From the NCBI GenBank assembly GCA_021234155.1, contig JAJEKV010000064.1, positions 5,642,001 through 5,706,000 of the forward strand: a stretch of 64,000 nucleotides of DNA, read 5' to 3'. A program made the position numbers and the translations under genes. How positions within the stretch are numbered: the stretch's first letter is position 1; the number at the start of each line of letters is the position of its first letter. Positions 55,654 to 64,000 of the stretch are shown here, piece by piece. The notes under the pieces are model-generated. The model was not told the DNA's origin and made no database searches. It worked only from the letters and a program-made list of their open reading frames with translations. This stretch comes from Isoetes taiwanensis. Lineage: Eukaryota; Streptophyta; Lycopodiopsida; Isoetales; Isoetaceae.

Positions 55654-57211
55654 ATGCTGATGACTCTTACTTCAACGATAGAATGGGATGGCAAATGGAC
55701 GGGAGCAAAAGGAATTTGGGCAACATGGGTTGCAGCTGCCATTGTGCTATTTTCTTCCTTGCTAAAAGCAATATTTCATACGTTAAAGAGATGGGTTCAT
55801 GGCAGGAAGGAAACTATATTGTCCATGCCCTCAGGGTATGTTCTCATACTCCTTATTTCTTCAGACATAGTAAAGGTGCTAATATTATTGATTTTTTTAT
55901 TTGATAGAGGTGGCAGCAACGGACTCTATGAAGATCAACCATCTACGGAAATAACAGAGGATGATCTTAAACAGCTAATGGAAGACTTGGATGGGAGACA
56001 CAGAAGTAATCCAGGACAGTGGGAAGATGTTGTGAAGAAGAAGAATGATGTTGTTTCATATGCTGCAAAACGCCGTGATCCAGAGGTTCTCATCTATTGG
56101 CTGTTTATCATATGACATTTGGAAGAAGAAGATAGTTTTCTTTGTCGTGGAATACCCTGATTGTATTACCTTTTCTGTCTAAATACAGGATGGTGGACCT
56201 ACAGAGTACATGAGTGTAACTGTATTTGAGGACTGTTCTTCTGATCTGCTTCGAGATTTTTATATGGATAATGACTATCGACAAGAATGGGATAAGACTG
56301 TCATCAGGCATGATCAATTAAGCATTTGCCTGAAAACTGGAACTGAAGTTGGTAGGACAATAAAAAAGTTCCCATTAATGACAGCTAGGGAATATGTTCT
56401 ACGTTGGCGCGTATGGGAAGGAACAGAAAATTCATTTTACTGTATTATAAAGGTGAGATGTGATTCCATTAAAGTAAACCCCACTCCCCCCAAAAAGGAG
56501 ATGTTATTATTATAGTGTCGCTGATGGAATGTGCATTTCTGATAGGCATGTGAACATCCGCTTGCACCTAGGCATCCAAAGTATAAACGGGTTGATGTGT
56601 ATTCATCAGGGTGGCGAATATCTAAAGGTATCTATTATATGAGTGGTATTGTTACAACTGATGATCAACACTGAACACAAGCATAATGAGCTATTACAGT
56701 GGAAGGAAGAAATGCAGCTGAAGTAGTAATGCTACATCAAGAAGATCAAGGTGAAATGGCAAAAATTGCATTTTCCCGTGGTATATGGGGTTATATAAAT
56801 AAAATGGAAGCAAATCTGCAAAGATATAAATCTAGAAAGTGTGAAGAGGATGCGCTTAATGCTGTTTCACTCCGTCATAAGGTAATTTTGTGTTCTGCTG
56901 ATACAGGGCAAACATGATGTCCTGGTGCTTATGGCATTGCTGTATTCTGATAGGTTCCAAGCTGCCTAGAACAGACTTCCCAGAAATGTAGTATGACAGA
57001 CATGGCAGATTCTCCAGCCAGTTCTAGCACACATAGCGAGACTAAATTCAATCTTTTTAAGTGGTTTACCCAGAGTATCTTTTTGGTTGGTTGGGCCATG
57101 GTGTTTAGTCAGCAAGGTACATCATCCTTTGGTACCAAGTTAGCTGCAGCAATTATTCTAAAGAAGGCTGTCAAATTGAGGCGTTCCTTCAAGGTTATCC
57201 ATAGATTATAG
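55654..57211 (+). CDS. START-domain lipid-binding membrane protein (6 exons)
   Basis: Predicted exons 55,654-55,835, 55,908-56,085, 56,189-56,452, 56,546-56,627, 56,700-56,881 and 56,954-57,211 join in phase through GT..AG introns of 72, 103, 93, 72 and 72 bp to give 381 residues. A membrane helix lies near residues 24-42 (WATWVAAAIVLFSSLL). The START domain follows: DDLKQLMEDLDGR, KNDVVSYAAKRRDPE, then DGGPTEYMSVTVFEDCSSDL, RDFYMDNDYRQEWD, GTEVGRTIKKFPLMTAREYV, CEHPLAPRHPKYKRVDVYSS and SGWRISK. A second hydrophobic stretch is near the C-terminus (SIFLVGWAMVF). The domain binds a lipid in a deep pocket; the plant family is membrane-anchored and its ligand is mostly unknown. The start ATG at 55,654 is the first in frame after a stop at 55,624; an extra 5' exon is possible. 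No stop or frameshift breaks it. Confidence 0.88.
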
Positions 57212-57867
57212 TATGGAGATGCTCAGACTTTCCAGGAATGTAGCAAGGTACATTCTCTTTGGGTACCAAGTTAGTTGTTATGAAGAAGTGGATCAACTGT
57301 AGTATGGAAAAGTTTACTATTATTTTGAAGGCAAGTGTAGCTCATTGTGATGTGTACAGTATCAAATTTGAAAAATTTCTGCTCTGCAGCAGTCTTATCT
57401 CAATGCCATCAGCCAGGTTTTTTTCTTTTTATTATGTGTATTTTGGGGCCAATGTGGATTTTTAGCTCTCGATGGTCTATTGCTATATGAACTTCATATA
57501 TTTTGGTAGTGGATGCTGGGGTTCTTAATATTTAGGCACTGGACTGGCAAAGGCTATGGAAAGTGCAGTTCTTAAAGAAAGAATCTTCTTTCCATTCTTC
57601 TAAAATGTGATCCGATCTTCTTTCAATTCTTCTAATGGAATTTTCACTTTCCTTTTTCTCTAATTCTTCTTTGGGGATACTGCCTTCCAAAGCCCCAGGT
57701 GAGCGTAGCAAGGCTGCTGCCCGCCCTTTGTCAATTTGCAACCAATTAGCAATCAATGCTGCATCTATTTGACCATCCAAATGGGGATTCAGCATGGGCT
57801 CTAGCAGATGGCACTAAAGGGGGGATTTGGATGATCTGGCATGGGTTCCCAATGTCTAGATAAGTAT
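57212..57867. other. 3' flank of START gene with partial last-exon duplication
   Basis: Contains a diverged repeat of last-exon sequence: AGCAAGGTACATCATCCTTT (57,112) reappears as AGCAAGGTACATTCTCTTTG (57,242), each followed by GGTACCAAGTTAG. The rest is probably 3' UTR and spacer. A minus-strand frame of 87 residues at 57,532-57,795 has no recognisable domain. Confidence 0.5.
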
Positions 57868-58062
57868 AGCCATCCTGGGAGTAAGTGGACTGTTCTAGAG
57901 AAAGGGAAAGAAAAGACATGCATTATTAATGTTTATGATTCAATTGAACCAGCAAAAAGGGAGGAACAGTGGCATCAAAAGGGAGCGTAGACAATTTGAT
58001 GATGGCTGGTGACTTCAATAAGGTTCGCAAATTATCTTTTACTATGATTTTGGCAGTGGTTA
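57868..58062 (+). pseudogene. LINE endonuclease fragment
   Basis: The frames read TCIINVYDSIEPAKREEQWH and MMAGDFNKVRKL, the APE-type endonuclease blocks NVYAP..R..W and GDFN.VR of plant L1-like LINEs. The catalytic D and N of GDFN are kept. Stops surround it. Confidence 0.75.
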
Positions 58063-58479
58063 GGCGGAAAAGGGGGGATGGGTTTTATTCTTGTTTAATG
58101 AAAGGCATGGTCTTGCATCGCCATGTGTTGTTGAGAGGGTTGGGATTTTTGGAAGAACAGATGGGCTTCGTTGCTTGTAGCTATGCTTTGGGTTTCATGT
58201 GTCTTTCATCTGTAGTTTCAGAATCATGAAGCCTGGTTTCATGAGCCTTTGATCTGTAATTCCGGAGAGACTCCAGAGAGCTGCGGAGGCGGACCGCCTC
58301 TTCTGCATGGCTCTGTATTTGCCGTGGCTATACATATTCTCCTACGTATATACATATGCAGGGGAGCATTGAAGTATACGAAGGTATGATGTGTATATTC
58401 GTGGATCCTAGATCTGGCATATTCCTAAGCATATGCCCAAATCCAATGAACCAGGAAAAAACAATAAGGAGCGAACAAT
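58063..58479. other. No gene recognised between LINE pieces
   Basis: About 0.4 kb with no motif; it either replaces a deleted RT core or separates two LINE fragments. An ATACATAT-rich stretch lies near 58,330-58,380. Confidence 0.4.
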
Positions 58480-58503
58480 AATACACCAGTATATGTCTAG
58501 AAA

Positions 58504-58743
58504 TTGGGAAAGAAGTTAAACATGTCCAAAAGGGAGAGAGCGAAGCTTTCCATGGCAGGACGAATCGTTGTGGCTAAGTCAGTTTTAAGCAGCACCCATA
58601 CGTATATGGCTTCGTTCATGTTGGCTCCACAGTCAAAGATACAACTTCTCGTCAGGGTTGTCAGGAACTTCATCTGGGGGGAACAGAGGAGGGTGCTGCT
58701 ATCAAAGTCAGTTGGGCAAAGCATTTTGGCGGCCTTGGAATGA
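58504..58743 (+). pseudogene. LINE RT thumb fragment
   Basis: KLSMAGRIVVAKSVLSSTHT, YMASFMLAPQSK and VVRNFIWGEQRR, colinear with 23,800-23,990. Ends at a stop at 58,743; the next frame carries on. Confidence 0.85.
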
Positions 58744-58855
58744 TCAATTTTCTTTTGCAGGATGAGTCCTCGGGTTCCCGTCTTGTTTATCAGTCTTTGC
58801 AAATGTGCATTTCTTTTAGGTCTCGATCTCTTGAGCCACTTTTCCCTGGGCTCTG

Positions 58856-59845
58856 TTGTATCCACTAACCGCATACCCTAATGCGTCCCCATTTCTTAGA
58901 GGATTGCTAGTTGCATGTGAGACTGTACAATCTCCGTTTCATTTTCACCATCTTGTGCACACTAGCACTACTGCAAGTTGTTGGTGGGTTCCATTGGACG
59001 GTGGTCCTCTGGTATCTTCAGTCCACCCATTGACGCAGCGTCGATGGAGAGCAGCAGGTGTGCATATGATATCTGATTGGTATAATAATCAAAGGCAGTT
59101 GCTGACATGGGAAGAGTTTAGAGCTAAGTTCCTCCTTTTACGGTGGGATCGAGCTATTTGGCAGAAGGTGTCTTCAATTCTTCCTCCAATAGCACAAGTG
59201 GATGACCCCCAGCCTTGGGTAGTTCATGAGCGTGTCAAAGCAGATAAGTTGGTGAATTCCATGTACAAGGCCTTGCTTGCTGCAGACGTCTTGCCTCCTT
59301 CGTCCAAGTGGCCTTTGGTCATTCCTAGGGATCGGCAGAAAGCAGTATGGAAATGGGTATGGGATAAACTACTCTATCCCAAAGTATCTGTTTTATGGTG
59401 GCAAATCATTCATCGTTGTCTGCGCGTTAATATTCTGGTGCACAGATTTCGTCCAGAGGTATCTACACTTTGTCCCTTATGTGCACAGAGGGACGAGACA
59501 ATTGAGCATTGCTTTTTCCTATGTAGACATGTCAGACATGCTTGGTTGTGGCTTCAAGGCCTCTTTCGTTGTAATTTGAATAGCCAGCAGGTGTTATTAG
59601 CAGTCTATCCAAGTAATTGGGATAATTTGGCAAAAAGGGCGTTTCATTTGGCTTCTGCATGGATCATTTGGTCCATTTGGAAAAGAAGGAATCTTCTCAT
59701 ATTCAAAGGTCTTGCTTGTTCAGATGCACAGATCCTTCTTGATGCTCAACAACGAATTGTCAAAGCATTCAGGTGCTCATCAATTGCTAATGAGGTGAAG
59801 AGCCGTATTTGGGAGCACTATCTTCAGATTCACATTTACTTGTGA
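58856..59845 (+). pseudogene. LINE C-terminal region with zf-RVT finger
   Basis: An uninterrupted 329-residue frame, the best-kept LINE piece here. Blocks are HPLTQRRWRAAGVHMISDWY, LLTWEEFRAKFLLLRWDRAI, KLLYPKVSVLWWQIIHRCLR, the finger CPLCAQRDETIEHCFFLC, and AFHLASAWIIWSIWKRRNLL. It matches the broken copy at 21,956-22,770. The region is C-terminal to RT in full elements; alone it has no enzymatic activity. Confidence 0.87.
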
Positions 59846-60004
59846 GTTTTTGCTTGCTCTTCATATTGTTTAGATGTTGTATTTGAGTGGGGTGGTTTTG
59901 CTCTGATGGACATTCTCTCCACTGAGTTATTAGTCCCCATTGTACTCTGTAACTTTCTCTGGATAATAAAGGCTCAAGTCCTTCAAAAAAAAAAAAAATT
60001 GTCC

Positions 60005-60066
60005 AAGAAGAAGAAGAAGAAGAAGAAGAAGAAGAAGAAGAAGAAGAAGAAGAAGAAGAAGAAGAG
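60005..60066 (+). repeat. (GAA)n microsatellite
   Basis: About 20 uninterrupted AAG/GAA units just after the LINE poly(A) tail, so the tail may have seeded the microsatellite. Confidence 0.95.
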
Positions 60067-60125
60067 AGACAGGCTTGGGATCTACTTATGAACCATTTTG
60101 TTTATAATCCTCCATCCTCCTCATA

Positions 60126-60243
60126 TCAATATTCATGGAGCAAACTCAATGGAATCCTGGGATAACCTTATAACCTTATATGATTCAATATTCATGGAGC
60201 AAACTCAATGGAATCCTGGGATAACCTTATAACCTTATATGAT
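60126..60243. repeat. 59-bp perfect tandem duplication
   Basis: TCAATATTCATGGAGCAAAC and the following 39 bp occur twice in direct tandem (60,126 and 60,185) without visible differences. Confidence 0.93.
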
Positions 60244-60289
60244 ATGGTGTGGGAAACTCAATTTCTGATCACTATCCATAGATACTACT

Positions 60290-61160
60290 AGAAAAAATGG
60301 GACAAGCCAGAAAAGAAGGATCCAACATAAAACACAGATTTTCTACATAACAAGGGGCGTTTAAAGTGTACTACAATTTGCTTCCTCTCCAAAGAGGTCA
60401 AAAATTGAGTGAAAAAATGGGGAAAAGAATGGTTCTTGGAAGAAAAACAGGAAAAGCATACAATTTATGAGGAAAGGAGAGATATAAGGAGGAAACTCTT
60501 CCAGGATAAAGACGACAACGCTCTACAAGATAAAGAAAATGAGCTGAAAATCAAAAGTGAAAAGCATTGAGGAAAATGAGGCAAGAAGTCTAGCTGTGAG
60601 AAGCAGGTGCAAACACATCAATGAAATGGAGGAGGGAAGTTCAACCTTCTTCTTTAGGACAATCAAAAGTAGAATCCTGAATAATGGGATGGAGATAGTG
60701 TAGTTTTAGAAAAACAAGGAGAAATAAAAATTTTTTTCCATAAGAAATACAGTGCCTTGTTTGACAACTATCAAGTGGACGAGGGGCTGCTAGAAGCCTT
60801 CTTTAAGGAAATCCCAAAAGAGGTACAAATCATTGAAGAGGAGGAAATTTTAACCACCCAAGAAGAAAAAGAGATTTTAGACACTCTTAAATCTATGGCT
60901 CCTGGGAAGAGTCCTGAACCTGACGGCTTTCAACCAGAATTCTATGTGGAATTCTGGGATATAATGAAGGATGATATTATAACCTTTATCTAGGGACCAT
61001 GGAAAGCCAAGACTCTAAGCCCAGCTATCAATGTTGGGCATATTACTATGATTCCTAAAGTACACAATCCTTCACAAATAGGAAACTGGAGACCAATATC
61101 TTTAACTAATACTAGTTATAAGGTATTAGCCAAAATAATGGCATATCAATATGCAAGGTA
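60290..61160 (+). pseudogene. LINE RT N-terminal fragment
   Basis: Broken frames show the EN-RT linker (INEMEEGSSTFFFRTIKSRI), then TTQEEKEILDTLKSMAPGKS and PDGFQPEFYVEFWDIM (60,757-60,993), and after a stop GHITMIPKVHNPSQIGNWRP followed by ISLTNTSYKVLAKIMA. These are the RT entry blocks of plant L1-type LINEs. The palm with the active site is missing, so this piece is 3' truncated. Confidence 0.85.
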
Positions 61161-61560
61161 TGCCGCTCTTCTTTGTTGATCAATAGACCAATCTTCTGAT
61201 GTGATGGCCATTTATTCTACAATATCTTTTGTCTTCATATATGTATGAGCTATTGCGAGCTCATATTGTTAGGATGCAAACATGCTCTCATTGCCTATAA
61301 GGCTGGGTAATCATATATGTTAAAAGGTAGCTAAGAGTAGCATCTTATTGATGCAATTTGCAACGTTTCATGTTGTGCCAACAGAGATGTGGAAGGATTA
61401 TAAGTTATTTATTGATTGGCTACTCTCCACATGCATGATCCACTAGCTTTTGGCACAAGGAATGTGCATACAAATTCCGTACTAGGTCAGGGCTCATCAT
61501 GTTGCCATGCTGTATAAGGCAAATCCTACAGAGCTTGCTTTAGTTAAATAGGCCATTCTA
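61161..61560. other. No gene recognised
   Basis: AT-rich spacer between the LINE fragment and the inverted repeat; no motif seen. Confidence 0.4.
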
Positions 61561-61983
61561 CTACCATTAACATTAATTAACACAAACCATTGCATCCAAT
61601 ACATTTAAGTTAAAATCCCCCTGAAAACCCCTTTGGTTTGGATGCATATTCACACGGGGGGTTACTTCGGGCACTCGGAATTGTCGGATGGCCATATTTG
61701 CCCTTTATTCCTTGATCTGGACCGTACATAGCAATCCTCGTTTATGGGGTATGTCTGTACAAGTTTTTGTATATTGTATATTGAAGTTTGTAAAATACTA
61801 TAAGGTTTGAGGGAATGTACTTAATGGTGTTAATTTTGTACATGTATTGTAAGTTTTTAGGGGCTCTCGCTGCCCTACGTAACCCCCCGTGTGAATATGC
61901 ACCCAAACCAAAGGGGGTTTCAGGGGGATTTTAACTTAAATGTGTTGGATGCAATGGTTTGTGTTAATTAATGTTAATGGTAG
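61561..61983. mobile_element. 423-bp inverted-repeat element (MITE or hairpin locus)
   Basis: Arms of 105 bp (61,561-61,665 and 61,879-61,983) are complementary with about three mismatches, separated by 213 bp. The arm begins CTACCATTAACATTAATTAA and ends CACGGGGGGTTAC. The spacer has no coding potential. The ends do not fit a named superfamily by eye, and no target duplication is clear because the borders are TTAA-rich. Confidence 0.8.
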
Positions 61984-62560
61984 TTAATGTTAATTAATGT
62001 GTTGATTGTTATTCTAAATTTTTTTTTGGGCCCTTCGGGCACTAAGAAATCCACGGGCACTAAGAAATCCATAAATGCATGTAATAATTTTAAAAACACT
62101 TCTGCATGTAATATTGTGCATGTAATATCTGTGCATGGAGATTCCTGAGTGCATACGAATCATAATAGAAAATGGTAGTAGAGCTAAAAACAAGCCATTA
62201 CATTCTAAGACCTAATGTTAAGTGTGGCATAATACCATGATAGACAATAGACCATGATAGTCAATAACATAATAAGTATGCAACCTAGTCCTGTAGCAAG
62301 TCCTTAGAAAAGCTCTCCCAATCAGCAACCTCCTTCACAACCAAAGAGAGCAACATGCTAATATAAAATAATAACAGGTCTGGTAATATTTGACATCATT
62401 TTTTGTATGGTATGTTTATATTTCATTTTTCCACCTCCAACCAAGATAGCTGAAATGTAGAGTCTTATATGCAACAGTATTAGGCAAAGAAAAAGCAATA
62501 TACATGGCTTTACCTTGTTGAACATATTGAAAAAACTGAGTTCTATCAAAATTTCACACA
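61984..62560. other. No gene recognised
   Basis: AT-rich spacer. CGGGCACTAAGAAATCCA is tandemly duplicated at about 62,036-62,072, and (TAATGTTAAT)-like repeats adjoin the inverted repeat. Confidence 0.45.
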
Positions 62561-62689
62561 ATCAATCTCATAACTCAAGCTGCGGCCTTGGTAGATTTTG
62601 AAGGATAATGTACAAGCTTGGCCAACCAGTGGATTCTAAAGATTGTTTTCAGCTCAGGCAATGAAAGAAATTCCTTCTAAAAAATGGTA

Positions 62690-63470
62690 AGCAAAGAATG
62701 AGCAAACACGTAAATGAGCTGCACCCACAAGTTATGCAGCAACAAGGAACAGTCCTGGCATCTGCATCAGCCCCTACCCAACCTGCACCAGCTAATCATC
62801 TATGCACAAGCAGCTGGATAGTTATCAGTTTATACATCCGATTGTGACAAGTCTGCCCAAGCAACAAAAGGTGCCTTTGCAGGAAGATCAAGATGTTCAA
62901 TTTCAGTTCCGAGTTTGCATCAACCTGAAGCTTTATCTAAGGGCCAAGTCCAAGCTTTGGTAACTACTATTTCTGAAGCTGTTGCATCTCTTAAATCTGG
63001 AAGGCAAACACAACTAAAGTGATCCTTGAATCAAGCGACCAGGCAGGCAAATGCCTCACGAAATTTCCACGTACAAAACGGGGCAAATGCTCGAAAATAA
63101 AAATTATTTAACAAATATTATGAACTAACCCGAAAGTCTGGGACCCAGATAAGGGAAATAACAGCGATGAGCTGCAGCCTGAACAGTAGAACAGGAGGAA
63201 ATATTAAAGCATCAAAGAGGGAGAAGAGGCGATGCCTTCAAAGCCAGGGCTTAGCTCGCATGGTAGCCGGAGAAATTCCGTTGGAAAAAGCCTTCCAACT
63301 TTATTTTTTTGGTTTTTTTTTCCTAGAACGGTCTTAGGAACTTCGCTGCATATCTCCAGAACTGTGGCATACAACACCATGAAAGAAGTGTGCCAAATCC
63401 GTAGGGAAAGATGCAGCCCATAACCGCTCCTTGCCCAGGTCCTCTGGCTCCACGAAGCCCTTTCTGAAAC
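62690..63470. other. Weak coding-like segments of unknown origin
   Basis: Plus-strand HPQVMQQQGTVLASASAPTQ (62,729 onward) and EALSKGQVQALVTTISEAVA then SLKSGRQTQ (about 62,930-63,015) look like compositionally ordinary protein, and a minus-strand frame (63,204-63,500) reads HLSLRIWHTSFMVLYATVLE. None is long or recognised. They may be exons of a decayed host gene. Confidence 0.25.
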
Positions 63471-63508
63471 GCTAAGCTCATATTCACGATGGTTTGCATG
63501 TCTTCCTC

Positions 63509-63533
63509 TTTTTTTTTTTTTTTTTTTTTTTTT
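63509..63533 (-). repeat. 25-base T run (poly(A) tail on the minus strand)
   Basis: On the minus strand a CAATAAAAATTCTCGTTTTG string precedes the A run, like a polyadenylation signal about 15 bases before a tail. The body would be only about 50 bp before Gypsy D starts, so it may be a very short LINE or SINE insertion. Confidence 0.5.
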
Positions 63534-63582
63534 CAAAACGAGAATTTTTATTGTAAGCCCTTAGATGTTGTCTGTTTTAAGC

Positions 63583-64000
63583 ATTAGTTACTTGGAAAAG
63601 AATTTGTTTTCTATGTAGATCATCAAGCATTAAAGTATCTAATTTTGAAACCTTGTAGGACGGTCAGAATCACTCGATGATTAATCATGTTACAAGAATT
63701 TCAATTTCGAATTGTTGTGAAACCAAAAAAATCTCATGCCCCCGTGGATCATTTATCTAAATTTTAATGATTGATTCTAAAGATAAAGGGGTTAAAGATG
63801 ATTTATCCGATGCTGATTTATTTGCAGTGATTGCAGTACCAGAATGGTACGCAAATGTGGCTGATTTTCTTTAGAGGAGATGAAACCAATTGAGCGAAAG
63901 CGACTGATTCAAAAGTGTAAGACTTTCACTTTATTAGCAGGAACTTTATATAGAATTGGTAAGGATGATATATTACGTAGATGCATACTCCCTCATGAGG
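63583..64000 (+). pseudogene. Gypsy D pol fragment (RNase H to integrase N-terminus), cut by window edge
   Basis: Frames read LLGKEFVFYVDHQALKYLIL (RNase H end of Gypsy pol), LIMLQEFQFRIVVKPKKSHA and PVDHLSKF, then LSDADLFAVIAVPEWYANVA (linker) and LLAGTLYRIGKDDILRRCIL before the integrase zinc domain. At least two stops separate them. The element continues beyond position 64,000 and its left end is missing. Confidence 0.85.

Larger units (their letters stand above)
58480..59998 (+). mobile_element. LINE 3' portion with poly(A) tail
   Basis: RT thumb, zf-RVT region and 3' UTR ending AATAAAGGCTCAAGTCCTTC and a 14-base A run (59,985-59,998). It is the same lineage as the copy at 21,880-22,974. 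No duplication could be matched because the tail runs into a GAA microsatellite. Confidence 0.85.

Noticed and set aside
57532-57795. An 87-residue minus-strand gene downstream of the START gene
   Set aside because: Although the composition is protein-like (ERRSDHILEEWKED), there is no homology, no splice signals and no supporting context; kept only as a note.

Overview
This window looks like repeat-dominated nuclear DNA of a land plant. The evidence is a spliced plant-type START-domain gene, Ty1/copia and chromodomain Ty3/gypsy retrotransposons primed by initiator-tRNA-Met, two kinds of LINE, MULE-like MITEs with 9-bp target duplications, and tRNA-derived SINE-like pieces. No rRNA, organellar, CRISPR or bacterial gene cluster was seen. 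The species cannot be fixed from sequence alone; a large-genome lineage such as a fern or other seed-free plant is only a guess.

Layout. 1-4.5 kb: fragments of a LINE family whose 3' tails are short tandem repeats, sitting in a ~280-bp tandem repeat. 4,489-21,763: one Copia element on the minus strand (475-bp LTRs, target duplication GTTTT), split by three later insertions: a LINE 3' end (6.3-6.5 kb), a 9.5-kb Gypsy-type non-autonomous element with 1,549-bp LTRs (7,003-16,472, duplication TAACC), and a 2.4-kb non-coding LTR element (16,602-18,995, duplication AGGTT). The 9.5-kb element carries a badly decayed Gypsy pol on the opposite strand. 21.9-24.1 kb: two LINE fragments, one with a 17-bp target duplication. 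24.2-27.8 kb: palindrome-rich tandem arrays on both sides of a broken, unidentified coding region with a VDGQHS motif.

28.0-29.5 kb and 43.7-46.2 kb: two copies of one short non-coding LTR element (TRIM-like). 29,526-41,189: a minus-strand Gypsy (B) with a truncated left LTR; its right LTR is split by a 1,040-bp MULE-like element, its gag is split by a LINE, and four copies of a ~67-nt foldback lie in its leader and gag region. 41,190-52,162: a plus-strand chromodomain Gypsy (C) without a 5' LTR, interrupted by the second TRIM copy (duplication CCTAG) and by a LINE (duplication ATAAAT). 52.2-55.6 kb: intergenic DNA with a tRNA-Gly-derived fragment and a second MULE-like MITE.

55,654-57,211 is the only host gene that reads as intact: six exons predict a 381-residue START lipid-binding protein with a membrane segment near each end. 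57.9-61.2 kb holds pieces of poly(A)-tailed LINEs, 61,561-61,983 is a 423-bp near-perfect inverted repeat, and from 63,583 another Gypsy pol runs off the right edge. None of the autonomous elements keeps a full set of intact genes here: stops, frameshifts, deletions and lost catalytic residues are everywhere.
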